From positions 62,001 through 126,000 of the forward strand of contig NZ_JACEGD010000019.1 in NCBI RefSeq assembly GCF_016031635.1: a stretch of DNA of 64,000 nucleotides, written 5' to 3'. Positions within the stretch are counted from its first letter, which is position 1, and the number at the start of each line of letters is the position of its first letter. This DNA is from Bradyrhizobium diversitatis (GTDB taxonomy: Bacteria; Pseudomonadota; Alphaproteobacteria; Rhizobiales; Xanthobacteraceae). The position numbers and the translations under genes are program-made. Below, in pieces: positions 1 to 8,248 of this stretch. The notes beneath the pieces were generated by a model that was not told where the DNA came from, searched no databases, and worked only from the letters and a program-made list of their open reading frames with translations.

Positions 1-36
1 CCTGCCAACGAGCCTCCGCCGCACTATTGAGCGGCG

Positions 37-1938
37 TTACTGGCCGGACGCCTTGGGCAGCAGGTCCATGACCTCGCCGGACATCAGCAGGCGGTTGCGG
101 CCTGCGGCCTTGGCGGCATAGAGCGCCTGGTCCGCAGCTTCGACCAGGGCAGCGACTCCTGCGGTTCGTTCGAAGGCCGGCCGGCAGACTGCGCCGCCAA
201 GCGACGCGGTGACGCATCCAGCCGCCGGATTGCTGCCATGCGCGAGGCCGGCCTCGTGAATGGCGCTGCGGATCCGTTCGCCGACCCGGGCGCAGCCGGC
301 GGCATCGATATTCGGCAACAGCATGGCGAACTCCTCGCCGCCATAACGCGCCGCCAGATCGCTGGCGCGCTGCGCTTCGGCCGCGATGATCTTGGCGATC
401 AGGCGCAGGCAGGCATCGCCCGCGGGATGGCCGTATTCGTCGTTGTAGGCCTTGAAGTGGTCGACATCGATCATCAGCAAACCAAGGCTGGAGCGGTCGC
501 GATAGGCGCGCGCCCATTCCTCCTTCAGGCGCTCGTCGAAGCGGCGGCGATTGGCAAGGCCGGTGAGGCTGTCCTCGATCGCCAGCGTCTCGAGCCTTGT
601 TTCCAGCTTCTTGTGCTCGGTGATGTCGCGGGAGATCGCGACCACGCCGTCGACGCGGCCATCGTCCCTGCGCGTCACCCGCATGGTCGATTCGAGCCAG
701 ATCTCGCCGTTCTGCCGGTGCTGGTTGCGATAGGTGAGACGCGCCTCCTCCCTCTCCCCGCGCTTCATGGCGTCGACGATCGCCTGGACCTCCGGCAGAT
801 CCTCCGGATTGACACCCGCAAGCGCCGGCGAACCGATCAGCTGATTGGGACGCCAGCCGACGACGCGTGCCGACGAGGGCGAGACATAGCGCAGCTGCTC
901 ATCGAGGCCGATGCGGGTCACCATGTCGCTGGAGCCTTCGGCCAGCAGGCGGAAATGCGCCTCGGTCTCGGCAAGCGCGACGGCCATGCGTTGGCCGCGC
1001 TGCAACTGCCGCACCAGCACACCGCCGATCACCGCGATCAGCATCACCAGCGCGAGCACGTAGAGCATGCGGGAGATTGCCGCCGCGCGCCAGGGCGCGA
1101 GCAGCTCGTCCTTGTCGACGGTGGCGAGCAGGAGGAGCGGGAAACGATTGCTGCGATTGAAGAAGCTGACGCGTTCGGCACCGTCGAGCGGCGAGGTGAA
1201 ATGATAGGCGCCGCTCGGCCGTTGCAGGCTCGGCTCCCGGAACAACGGCTTGTCGGCGACACTACGCCCGACGAATGTCTCGTTGCTGGGAATGCGCGCG
1301 ACGATCAGTCCGTCGCCATGCGCCAGTGACACCGAGCTGTTGCGGCCGATCTCGAACTGCTCGTAGAAGTGCGAGAGATATTTCGAGCTGATGGTCGCGA
1401 CCACCACGCCGCCGAAGCTACCGTCCTGCTTGCTGAAGCGGCGCGACAGGGTCACGACCCATTCGCCATCCAGCAGGCTCTTCACGGGACGGCCGACATG
1501 GGCCTCACGCTTCGGCGAGAGCTGGTGATATCGGAAGAAGGCACCGTCGCTGAGGGTCGCGCCGATCGTACCGGGTGAGGTCAGCCAGTTGCCCTGATCG
1601 TCGATGATGGCGAGGCTGTGAATGCGCGCGATCGCCTTCTTGCGCGCGTCCAGCAAGATACGCAGCTTCGCGATCGTGACCGGTGCGGTGCCGTCCATCT
1701 CCAACCGGCTGACCACGCCGACGACGCCGGAATCCAGGAGATCGAGGCTGTCCTCGGCATGCTGGGTCAGCGAACGGGCAACGTTCGCCATCTCCAGCTC
1801 GGCGTCCTTGAGCACCGCATCGCGGGCCGTCCATTCGCGCCAACCGCTGACGCCGAGGATGGTCGCGCAGGTCAGCGCGACGAAAGCCGCTGCGCGCAGT
1901 GGCAAGCGGCTCCATCCGGCTCGTTGGGTAGCACTCAT
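37..1938 (-). CDS. membrane diguanylate cyclase with PDC/Cache sensor, PAS and GGDEF domains
   Basis: Predicted to make cyclic di-GMP from two GTP at the inner membrane in response to an extracytoplasmic signal. The 633-residue protein has a first membrane segment near residues 13-32, a periplasmic PDC/Cache-like region to about 280, a second membrane segment near 288-311, a PAS domain (about 324-445, ending in a PAC-like ITEHKKLE stretch) and a C-terminal GGDEF domain. The active site is GGEEF at 533-537, and an RASD inhibitory-site motif lies five residues before it, so product inhibition is likely intact. There is no EAL domain. Upstream DNA (1939-2112) is a plain intergenic region. The signal sensed cannot be told from sequence. 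Confidence 0.93.
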   Translation of the reverse strand: MSATQRAGWSRLPLRAAAFVALTCATILGVSGWREWTARDAVLKDAELEMANVARSLTQHAEDSLDLLDSGVVGVVSRLEMDGTAPVTIAKLRILLDARKKAIARIHSLAIIDDQGNWLTSPGTIGATLSDGAFFRYHQLSPKREAHVGRPVKSLLDGEWVVTLSRRFSKQDGSFGGVVVATISSKYLSHFYEQFEIGRNSSVSLAHGDGLIVARIPSNETFVGRSVADKPLFREPSLQRPSGAYHFTSPLDGAERVSFFNRSNRFPLLLLATVDKDELLAPWRAAAISRMLYVLALVMLIAVIGGVLVRQLQRGQRMAVALAETEAHFRLLAEGSSDMVTRIGLDEQLRYVSPSSARVVGWRPNQLIGSPALAGVNPEDLPEVQAIVDAMKRGEREEARLTYRNQHRQNGEIWLESTMRVTRRDDGRVDGVVAISRDITEHKKLETRLETLAIEDSLTGLANRRRFDERLKEEWARAYRDRSSLGLLMIDVDHFKAYNDEYGHPAGDACLRLIAKIIAAEAQRASDLAARYGGEEFAMLLPNIDAAGCARVGERIRSAIHEAGLAHGSNPAAGCVTASLGGAVCRPAFERTAGVAALVEAADQALYAAKAAGRNRLLMSGEVMDLLPKASGQ

Positions 1939-2112
1939 GCGACAGGTCCTCCGATCGCTCGGAAACTCTGCCGCTTCTGTTATTTAATCCTGAAGTCACT
2001 ACCGGACTACGCGGCGATTCCCGCCCTTTCCAGTAGTCCTACGGACGCGGCGGTCGGCGCATCGCTAACAACACATTAGCAGGCTTATCGGAAACCGGCG
2101 CGCCCGATGCCA

Positions 2113-2328
2113 CTAGCTGAAGATGGCCTTAACCCTGTCCCAGAGCGAGGGATGGTCGGCATCGGCATCGGCCTTCGAGGGCGTCGGTTGCGCGGCACTC
2201 ACAGGATCGGAAGCCGGGAACGTATCCTTCAGCCCGGCGTCGAGCTTGGATTGCCGGTCGGCAGCAAGGGCTTCGTGCAGATCGTCGGCATGCTTGTCGT
2301 GCGGCGCGGGATTGAATGTCTCAGCCAT
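2113..2328 (-). CDS. small acidic hypothetical protein of the stress-associated DTFPASDP type
   Basis: A 71-residue hydrophilic protein with the motif LKDTFPASDPVS. This motif is familiar from small alphaproteobacterial proteins of unknown function that are often under general stress control. An upstream in-frame ATG exists at 2340, but the start at 2328 is preferred: GGAGGAG sits just upstream at ideal spacing, and the promoter-like sequence at 2349-2373 would start transcription close to 2340, leaving the first ATG no leader. It is transcribed divergently from hemE. There are no membrane segments or signal peptide. Function unknown; a role in stress physiology is inferred only from the promoter. 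Confidence 0.7.
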   Translation of the reverse strand: MAETFNPAPHDKHADDLHEALAADRQSKLDAGLKDTFPASDPVSAAQPTPSKADADADHPSLWDRVKAIFS

Positions 2329-2348
2329 GATCTCCTCCATGGACTGTC

Positions 2349-2373
2349 AACGCGGTCCGATTGCACAGGTTCC
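2349..2373 (-). promoter_or_regulatory. predicted EcfG (general stress sigma factor) promoter
   Basis: Read on the minus strand, GGAAC is followed by exactly 16 bases and then CGTT. This matches the GGAAC-N16/17-CGTT consensus of the alphaproteobacterial general stress sigma factor EcfG. It sits about 20-45 bases upstream of the ATG at 2328, giving a short leader that contains the ribosome binding site. It could also affect hemE, which diverges from the same 105-base region. Confidence 0.7.
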
Positions 2374-2433
2374 CCTGTTCCGCTGAGGGCCGCGGCGGTG
2401 TATCAGGAGCGATAACCTTCTTCAGGACCATTC

Positions 2434-3468
2434 GTGCCCCAGTCTGCAAAAAAGCCTTTCATCGACGTGCTCTCCGGCCAGCGCCAGACCATCCCGCCTG
2501 TGTGGATGATGCGCCAGGCCGGGCGCTACCTTCCGGAATATCGCGATGTGCGCGCCAAGGCAGGCGGCTTCCTCGACCTCTGCTTCAACCCGGAGCTTGC
2601 CGCCGAGGTGACACTGCAACCGATCCGCCGGTTCGGCTTCGATGCGGCGATCATCTTCTCCGACATTCTGGTGATCCCCTACGCGCTCGGACGTGAGGTG
2701 CGGTTCGAGGTCGGCGAGGGCCCGCGGCTCGAGCCGCTGGACGATCCAGCCAAGGTCGCGACGCTGGCGCCGCGCGCCGACCTGGGCAAGCTCGCGCCGG
2801 TGTTCGAGGCGCTGACGATCGTGCGCGGCGCGCTGGACCTGAAGACCGCGCTGATCGGCTTCTGCGGCGCGCCGTGGACGGTCGCGACCTACATGGTCGC
2901 CGGCCACGGCACACCGGACCAGGCGCCGGCGCGGATGATGGCCTACCGTCATCCGGAGGCGTTTGCGAAGATCATCGACGTGCTGGTCGACAGCTCGATC
3001 GAATATCTGTTGGCGCAGCTCGCCGCCGGTGCCGACGCGCTACAGATCTTCGACACCTGGGCCGGCGTGCTGCCGCCCGCCGAGTTCGCGCGCTGGTCGA
3101 CCGAGCCGACGCGGCGCATCGTGGAGGGCGTGAGGGCCAGGGTGCCGGACGCGAAGATCATCGGCTTCCCCCGCGGGGCCGGTGCGCTGCTGCCCGGCTA
3201 TGTCGAGGCAACCGGCGTCAATGCGGTCAGCATCGACTGGACCGCGGAGCCGGCCTTCGTCCGCGAGCGCGTGCAAAGCAAGGTCGCCGTGCAGGGCAAT
3301 CTCGATCCGCTGGTGCTGATCACAGGCGGCTCCGCGCTCGACCGCGCGGTCGACGACGTGCTGGCCAATTTTGCGCAAGGACGGCTGATCTTCAATCTCG
3401 GCCACGGCATCCAGCCGGAAACGCCGATCGCCCATGTCGAGCAGATGATCCGGCGCGTGCGGGGCTGA
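2434..3468 (+). CDS. hemE: uroporphyrinogen decarboxylase
   Basis: Cytoplasmic enzyme that decarboxylates the four acetate side chains of uroporphyrinogen III to give coproporphyrinogen III in haem synthesis. The 344-residue length is normal. The family signature PPVWMMRQAGRYLPEY lies at about residues 21-36, with the substrate-contacting RQAGR, and GFCGAPWT and FPRGAG follow in the expected places. Translation starts at GTG, with AGGA about seven bases upstream. Its 3' end faces hemC across an intergenic palindromic repeat. No riboswitch or obvious regulator site is seen. Confidence 0.96.
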   Translation: MPQSAKKPFIDVLSGQRQTIPPVWMMRQAGRYLPEYRDVRAKAGGFLDLCFNPELAAEVTLQPIRRFGFDAAIIFSDILVIPYALGREVRFEVGEGPRLEPLDDPAKVATLAPRADLGKLAPVFEALTIVRGALDLKTALIGFCGAPWTVATYMVAGHGTPDQAPARMMAYRHPEAFAKIIDVLVDSSIEYLLAQLAAGADALQIFDTWAGVLPPAEFARWSTEPTRRIVEGVRARVPDAKIIGFPRGAGALLPGYVEATGVNAVSIDWTAEPAFVRERVQSKVAVQGNLDPLVLITGGSALDRAVDDVLANFAQGRLIFNLGHGIQPETPIAHVEQMIRRVRG

Positions 3469-3492
3469 GGGACAAGACAAGCCGTCTACCCA

Positions 3493-3584
3493 CGTCGTCA
3501 TGGCCGGGCTTGTCCCGGCCATCCACGCCTTGCCATGCGACACGAAGAACGTGGATGCCCGGGACAAGCCCGGGCATGACGAGC
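3493..3584. repeat. paired REP-like palindromes between hemE and hemC
   Basis: Two GC-rich palindromes, each about 32 bases, face each other with a 23-base spacer. The first has the core GGCCGGGCTTGTCCCGGCC, the second CCCGGGACAAGCCCGGG. The two units are also inverted copies of one another, giving a large cruciform or hairpin in RNA. The unit resembles the CATGGCCGGGCTTGTCCCGGCCA type of element that is highly repeated in Bradyrhizobiaceae. Between two convergent genes it may serve as a bidirectional transcription stop. No transposase is linked to it. Confidence 0.8.
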
Positions 3585-3741
3585 CGTTGTGATCGGGTCT
3601 TACAAAAAGTGCGAAAACAACCCCATGCACAGTAGCCAAGTCATTGAAAACCTTGGACGGGCATGACGCGCCTGTGCGTTTTGACTTGTCGGGCAAAACA
3701 GGCGCAGAATGGCATCATCAAAATCGTGATTTCGGCAGGGC

Positions 3742-4611
3742 TTACCTAGGCCGGCTGCGCTCGATGATCTCCCCCGCACCCTTCGCCAGCAGATCCAATC
3801 CCACAGCACGCCCGAGCTCGCGTGGGCGGTTGGCGGGGCCTGCACGCAAGGCTTCGATGATGGTGTTGCCGGAGAGATCGAGCACGGAGGCGGTGAGCGA
3901 CATCTGATCGCCCGTGATGGTCGAGAACCCCGCGACCGGTGAATTGCAGTGGCCGTTGAGTATCCACAGCACCTCGCGCTCGGCATCGGCCGAGGCGTGC
4001 GCGGCGTGAGACAGGCCGACGCGATCGAGGCCGGAGCGCGCCATGATCAGCGCATCGGCCGGACCCACAGCACCGCCATCCGGAAGACGCTGCTTCTCGC
4101 CATTGTCGAGCTTGCGCACGCGCGTGTCGGCGGCGCCGCGGAAGTGGATGACCTCGACATCGGGAAACAACCGCCGCGCATAGGCCGCTCGGCGCACCGC
4201 GTTCGTGCCGATCTTGAAGCCCTTGCCGCGGGACTGGCGCAGCGCCTCAAGGGTCACGCCGTCGCGCAGCACCAGCGCATCACTCGGCGGATCGCGCGAC
4301 AGCGTGGCACCGATGACGAGGCCGGGCGTATCCTCGTTGCCCGGCATGTCCTTCAGCGAATGCATCGCTGCCTGGAGTTCGCCCGACAGCACGGCAGCGC
4401 GGATCTGCGCCACGAAGGCGCCGCCCTTGCCGCCATGCGGCAAGAGCTTGCTGGTCTGGTCGAGATCGCCCGTGGTGTCGAACTTGACGATTTCGACATC
4501 GAGACCGGGCACGGCGGCGGTCAGACGGCGCGCGATTTCTTCCGTCTGTGCCAGCGCCATGGCGCTCTTGCGGGTGCCGATCCTGAGTCGTGTAGCCAAG
4601 TCGTTCTCCAT
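3742..4611 (-). CDS. hemC: hydroxymethylbilane synthase (porphobilinogen deaminase)
   Basis: Joins four porphobilinogen molecules into hydroxymethylbilane, the precursor of uroporphyrinogen III. The protein has 289 residues, slightly shorter than many homologues. It has the N-terminal RIGTRKSAMALAQ motif, the DTTGD region and SLKDMPG. The dipyrromethane-cofactor cysteine is in NGHCNSPVAGF at about residue 222. It is convergent with hemE and lies only 13 bases downstream of the GMC oxidoreductase gene on the same strand, so it may be cotranscribed with that unrelated gene, or have its own promoter inside it. Confidence 0.95.
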   Translation of the reverse strand: MENDLATRLRIGTRKSAMALAQTEEIARRLTAAVPGLDVEIVKFDTTGDLDQTSKLLPHGGKGGAFVAQIRAAVLSGELQAAMHSLKDMPGNEDTPGLVIGATLSRDPPSDALVLRDGVTLEALRQSRGKGFKIGTNAVRRAAYARRLFPDVEVIHFRGAADTRVRKLDNGEKQRLPDGGAVGPADALIMARSGLDRVGLSHAAHASADAEREVLWILNGHCNSPVAGFSTITGDQMSLTASVLDLSGNTIIEALRAGPANRPRELGRAVGLDLLAKGAGEIIERSRPR

Positions 4612-4624
4612 CGGGGACGCGCGC

Positions 4625-6250
4625 TCAGCGCGCGTCCTCCAATATCATGTCGGAAGCTTTTTCGGCGATCATGATGATCGGCGCATTGGTGTTCCCCGAG
4701 ACGAGATCGGGCATGATCGAGCCGTCGACGACGCGAAGGCCGTCGAGCCCCCTCACCTTCAGCCGCTGATCGACCACCGCGAGCGCGTCGTTGCCCATAC
4801 GACAGGTCGAGGTCGGATGATAGATGGTGCTGCCGCGCTCGCGGCAATAATCCAGGAGCTCGGCGTCCGTCGATACCTTCGGCCCGGGATCGTACTCGCT
4901 GACCACGAACGGCTTCAGCGCCGGCGCGTTCAGGATCTTGCGCAGGATCTTCAGGCCCTCGACGTTGGTGGTGCGGTCGGTCTCGGTCGACATGTAGTTG
5001 ATGCGGATCTCCGGCGGCACGCTCGGGTCCGCGCTCCTGATGCGCAAGGAGCCGCGGCTCTCGGGCCGGAGCTGGCACACAGACGCCGTGAAGCCAGAGA
5101 AATCGTGCAGTTTCTCGCCCATCTTGTCGGTCGAGAACGGCAGGAAGTGGACCTGGATGTCGGGCGAGGCGAGCCGCGGGCTGGTCTTGAAGAACGCGCC
5201 CGCCGTGCCGGCCGCGATCGTCAGCCAGCCCTTGCGGAACAGCGCGTAGCGTGCGCCGGCCATGGTGCGCCGAAGCGGATGATTGACGGTGTCGTTCAGC
5301 GTGATCTTCTGCGAGCAGCGCATCACGATGCGGACCTGCATGTGGTCCTGGAGGTCGCGCCCGACGCCAGCTGCGTCCAGCACCACATCGATGCCGTGCT
5401 TGCGCAGGAGGTCGGCAGGACCGACGCCGGAGAGCTGGAGCAGCTGCGGAGAGTTGTAGGCGCCACTCGACAGCACGATCTCCTTCCGCGCCCGCACGCG
5501 GCGCAACGCCGCGCCTTGGCGGTATTCGACGCCGACCGCGCGACGCCCTTCGAACAGGATGCGCTGGCCGAGCGCGGACGTCTCGATCTTCAGATTGCCG
5601 CGCGTCTTGGCGGGCCCGAGATAGGCCACCGCGGTCGAGGCACGCCGGCCGTTGCGCGTCGTGGTCTGGAACAGGCCGACGCCTTCCTGCGTGGCGCCGT
5701 TGAAATCAGGATTGTAGGGCAGACCGGTCTCGACCGCGGCGTCGATGAAGGCTTTCGACAGAGGATCGGTCACGATCATATTGGACACCGGCAGCGGACC
5801 GCCCGTGCCGTGATACTGATCCGCACCGCGCGATTGGTTCTCGGCCTTCTTGAAATACGGCAGCACGTCGTCGTAACCCCAGCCGGTATTCCCGAGCTGG
5901 CGCCAGCGGTCATAGTCCTCGTGCTGGCCGCGGACATAGAGCAGGCCGTTGATCGAGCTCGAGCCGCCCAGCGTCTTGCCGCGCGGCTGGAACACCTGGC
6001 GCCCCTTCAGCTCGGGCTCCGGCTCGGTCTGGTACATCCAGTTGACCGTCTTCTCCTTGAACAGCTTGCCGTAGCCGAGCGGGACGTGGATCCAGATGTT
6101 GGAATCCTTCGGGCCGGCTTCGAGCAGCAGCACGCTGTGCTTGCCGCTCGCGGACAGCCTGTTGGCGAGCACGCAGCCGGCGGAGCCGGCGCCGACGATG
6201 ACGTAGTCGAATTCGGGATCGGCCGGCGCGGGGGAGGAATTTGCGTTCAT
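4625..6250 (-). CDS. GMC family FAD-dependent oxidoreductase (choline/alcohol dehydrogenase-like)
   Basis: A soluble flavoprotein predicted to oxidise an alcohol substrate. The 541 residues fit the GMC family. The FAD-binding GAGSAG is at residues 20-25, followed by LLLEAG. The GMC signature LGGSSSINGLLYVRG lies near residue 90. The catalytic His is in STIYHPTSTCRMG at residue 478, and the C-terminal GNTNAP offers Asn520/522 in place of a second His. It lacks a choline-dehydrogenase-specific context such as betB or betI; the substrate is unknown. It follows a TetR gene on the same strand by 53 bases and probably shares its transcript. Confidence 0.93.
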   Translation of the reverse strand: MNANSSPAPADPEFDYVIVGAGSAGCVLANRLSASGKHSVLLLEAGPKDSNIWIHVPLGYGKLFKEKTVNWMYQTEPEPELKGRQVFQPRGKTLGGSSSINGLLYVRGQHEDYDRWRQLGNTGWGYDDVLPYFKKAENQSRGADQYHGTGGPLPVSNMIVTDPLSKAFIDAAVETGLPYNPDFNGATQEGVGLFQTTTRNGRRASTAVAYLGPAKTRGNLKIETSALGQRILFEGRRAVGVEYRQGAALRRVRARKEIVLSSGAYNSPQLLQLSGVGPADLLRKHGIDVVLDAAGVGRDLQDHMQVRIVMRCSQKITLNDTVNHPLRRTMAGARYALFRKGWLTIAAGTAGAFFKTSPRLASPDIQVHFLPFSTDKMGEKLHDFSGFTASVCQLRPESRGSLRIRSADPSVPPEIRINYMSTETDRTTNVEGLKILRKILNAPALKPFVVSEYDPGPKVSTDAELLDYCRERGSTIYHPTSTCRMGNDALAVVDQRLKVRGLDGLRVVDGSIMPDLVSGNTNAPIIMIAEKASDMILEDAR

Positions 6251-6303
6251 GCGCTACTGTTCTTCTTGTTGGTGTGGGCGTTTCCGTCGTTCACTTAGCA
6301 CAA

Positions 6304-6897
6304 TCATTCGCGCACGCGCAGCGCCTCGACCAGCGACTTGAACGCACGGGCGTATTCCGCGCCTGCCCTTGCGATGTCGGCGCGTCCGGCGCAGGCGACC
6401 GCCGCTTCCGTGACTGCGCCGAGCAGCAGCCGCGCCAGCGGCTCGACCGGCTGACGGGCGATCAGGCCGGCCTCCATCGCCGCCGCGATCGCGCGCGGCA
6501 GCTTGCCGCCGAAATGCCTGGCGTCGATCTCGCGCCAGCGTTCCCAGCCGAGCACGGCGGGACCATCGCGCAAAATGATCTGGCCGGTCGGGCCCTTCGC
6601 GGTCGCCGCAAAGTAATGCTGGGTGCCGGCAACCATTGCGGCGAGGACGTCCTTCTCGGCCCGTGCGGTGCGGTCGATCTCGGCAACGAGGTCGCGCGAG
6701 ACCTCGTTGAACACGGCTTCGAACACCGCCTCCTTGGTCTTGAAGTGATGATAGACCGCCCCCTTGGCGACGGCGGCTGCCTCGGCGATCTCGTCCATGG
6801 TGGTGGCTGCGAATCCTTGCGTCCCGAACAGACGGCGTGCCGACGTCAGGATCGCTTCGGTGGTCGCCGCCCGTCGCTCCGCTTGCTTCGCCATCAC
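6304..6897 (-). CDS. TetR/AcrR family transcriptional regulator
   Basis: DNA-binding repressor of 197 residues with a canonical TetR N-terminal helix-turn-helix at about residues 28-58, ending in AKGAVYHHFKTKEAVF, and a divergent all-helical ligand-binding C-terminal half. It precedes the GMC oxidoreductase gene on the minus strand and diverges from a SnoaL-like gene. Two overlapping strong palindromes at 7013-7048 in the divergent region are the likely operators. The simplest model is autoregulation plus control of the oxidoreductase and of the divergent gene. The ligand is unknown. Confidence 0.92.
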   Translation of the reverse strand: MMAKQAERRAATTEAILTSARRLFGTQGFAATTMDEIAEAAAVAKGAVYHHFKTKEAVFEAVFNEVSRDLVAEIDRTARAEKDVLAAMVAGTQHYFAATAKGPTGQIILRDGPAVLGWERWREIDARHFGGKLPRAIAAAMEAGLIARQPVEPLARLLLGAVTEAAVACAGRADIARAGAEYARAFKSLVEALRVRE

Positions 6898-7012
6898 TCT
6901 CGTCTGAGTTTCGCCTCTCCCGCTCGGAAGAGGCGTTCTGTGTTCTCGGCCCGGATTGATTCAACTCACTCTCGCTTTAGTCCAATTGAGCGAAGCCAAC
7001 CAGTTGACTTTT

Positions 7013-7048
7013 CGACCATTGGTCGGTATTTACCGACCATCAGTCGGT
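7013..7048. promoter_or_regulatory. double palindromic operator, probably for the TetR regulator at 6304-6897
   Basis: Three interlocked inverted repeats are visible: CGACCA-T-TGGTCG (7013-7025), GGTCGGTATTTACCGACC (7021-7038, a perfect 18-base palindrome) and ACCGAC-N5-GTCGGT (7032-7048). The repeated half-site is ACCGAC/GTCGGT, typical of TetR-family operators. The cluster ends 18 bases before the ATG of the plus-strand gene at 7067, where binding would block transcription or translation start. Confidence 0.75.
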
Positions 7049-7066
7049 TTTTCCCGGGAGCACGCT

Positions 7067-7432
7067 ATGCCGAGCCGCGATGTCGTCGAAGCCTTCGCGC
7101 AACGGCTGGAAGCCGGGGACTTCATCGGTGCCATCGAACAGTTCTGCACGCCCGATGCCGTGACTTACGAGAACAACGCCGCCCCGACGGTCGGGCGCGA
7201 CAAGCTCGTCGCCAAGGAGCGCGGCGTGCTGGCGGCGTCCAGGGAGGTCAAGGCCGTCCGCGTGGGACCGAGCCTGATCGAAGGCGACCATGTCGCAACC
7301 CGCTGGCGCTTCAGCTTCACCAATGCCGAAGGCGTCACGCGGACGCTGGACGAGATCGCCTGGCAGACCTGGCGGGGCGACAAACTGGTCGAGGAGCGCT
7401 TCTACTACGATCCGAAGCAGCTCGGACGCTGA
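7067..7432 (+). CDS. SnoaL-like / NTF2-fold protein
   Basis: A 121-residue soluble protein with the alpha+beta pattern of the SnoaL/NTF2-like superfamily. It opens with DVVEAFAQRLEAGDFIGAIEQF, includes the conserved ENNAAPTVGRDKLVAKE loop and ends in HVATRWRFSF followed by W-rich strands. Members bind or isomerise small hydrophobic molecules. The ATG at 7067 is chosen because upstream in-frame codons would run through the operator palindromes; a GGGAG stretch precedes it. Being divergent from the TetR gene, it is probably part of the same regulon as the GMC oxidoreductase. Specific function unknown. Confidence 0.8.
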   Translation: MPSRDVVEAFAQRLEAGDFIGAIEQFCTPDAVTYENNAAPTVGRDKLVAKERGVLAASREVKAVRVGPSLIEGDHVATRWRFSFTNAEGVTRTLDEIAWQTWRGDKLVEERFYYDPKQLGR

Positions 7433-7540
7433 CGCGAGGCACACATCAGCGCGGACGGCGGTGTTGACGCCCGGACCGGAGGCTGGAGATCACCCGAAGC
7501 TCGGTGCCCGACGATGCCTGCGCGGGGCTTGTCATTTAAG

Positions 7541-7552
7541 GACCGGTCGGTC
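7541..7552. promoter_or_regulatory. putative TetR-type operator upstream of the second TetR gene
   Basis: GACCGGTCGGTC, containing the perfect palindrome GACCGGTC, lies 12 bases before the ATG at 7564. A closely matching site, GACTGATCGGTC, occurs at 8219-8230 before the transporter gene. The shared sequence suggests one regulator, most simply the TetR protein encoded between them. Confidence 0.6.
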
Positions 7553-7563
7553 TATATATCAGC

Positions 7564-8178
7564 ATGAGGCAAAGCACCCCAGCGCCGTTGCCCCGTGGCC
7601 GGCCCCGAAGTTTCGACATGGACGCCGCTGTCGAACGCGCGATGGATGTGTTCTGGTCGCGCGGCTATCACGCCACGGCGCTGCCCGATCTCCTTCGTGC
7701 GACCAGGCTGTCGCGGGGCAGCCTCTACGCCGCTTTCGGCGGCAAGCATTCGCTCTTCTTGCGCGCGCTTGATCGTTACATCGCGGGTGCCTTGGCGCGG
7801 ATGGATGTCGAATTCGATCCCCGAAACGACCCGGTCGACGGCCTGCGGGCCTACCTGGCCGGCTACGTCGATCGCACCAGCGGGAGCAACGGCCGGCGCG
7901 GATGCCTCCTGGTGGCCACGGCCATGGAATTGGCTGGCGGGGATGCCGAAGTCGGTCGACGCGTTGCGGGCTTCTTCAAGGCGATGGAGGCCAAAGTGAC
8001 CAATGCACTGTCCCGCACGAAAGCGGCGGGCAGGTTGGCCGATGGTGTCGAGCCGGCAACGGCCGCCCGGGTTCTCGTCTGTTTCGTTGAAGGGCTGCGC
8101 GTGGTCGGCAAGACGGCACCGACACGGACGACATCGCAGGCCGCCGTCGACGCTCTCATCGGCCGTTTCGTCAGGTAA
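7564..8178 (+). CDS. TetR/AcrR family transcriptional regulator
   Basis: A 204-residue regulator of the AcuR/NemR-like branch. A basic N-terminus (RGRPRSFDMDAAVERAMDVF) leads into the helix-turn-helix SRGYHATALPDLLRATRLSRGSLYAAFGGK, and the C-terminal part contains GCLLVATAMELAGGD, a stretch typical of this branch. It precedes the DMT transporter gene by 70 bases on the same strand. Matching candidate operators before both genes suggest autorepression and control of export. The ligand is unknown; electrophiles or small aromatic compounds are common inducers in related regulators. Confidence 0.92.
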   Translation: MRQSTPAPLPRGRPRSFDMDAAVERAMDVFWSRGYHATALPDLLRATRLSRGSLYAAFGGKHSLFLRALDRYIAGALARMDVEFDPRNDPVDGLRAYLAGYVDRTSGSNGRRGCLLVATAMELAGGDAEVGRRVAGFFKAMEAKVTNALSRTKAAGRLADGVEPATAARVLVCFVEGLRVVGKTAPTRTTSQAAVDALIGRFVR

Positions 8179-8218
8179 GGACACCGCAACGCTTCCGCTG
8201 ATGCCGGGCTTATATTTG

Positions 8219-8230
8219 GACTGATCGGTC
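8219..8230. promoter_or_regulatory. putative TetR-type operator upstream of the DMT transporter
   Basis: GACTGATCGGTC is an imperfect palindrome matching ten of twelve positions of the site at 7541-7552. It ends 18 bases before the transporter ATG and immediately precedes its AAGGGA ribosome binding site. Confidence 0.55.
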
Positions 8231-8248
8231 TTGAAAGGGACGTGCGCC

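Noticed and set aside
4205..6298. Plus-strand open frame of 697 codons opposite hemC and the GMC oxidoreductase
   Set aside because: Arg/Ala/His-rich composition typical of antisense frames at high GC; the opposing genes are certain.
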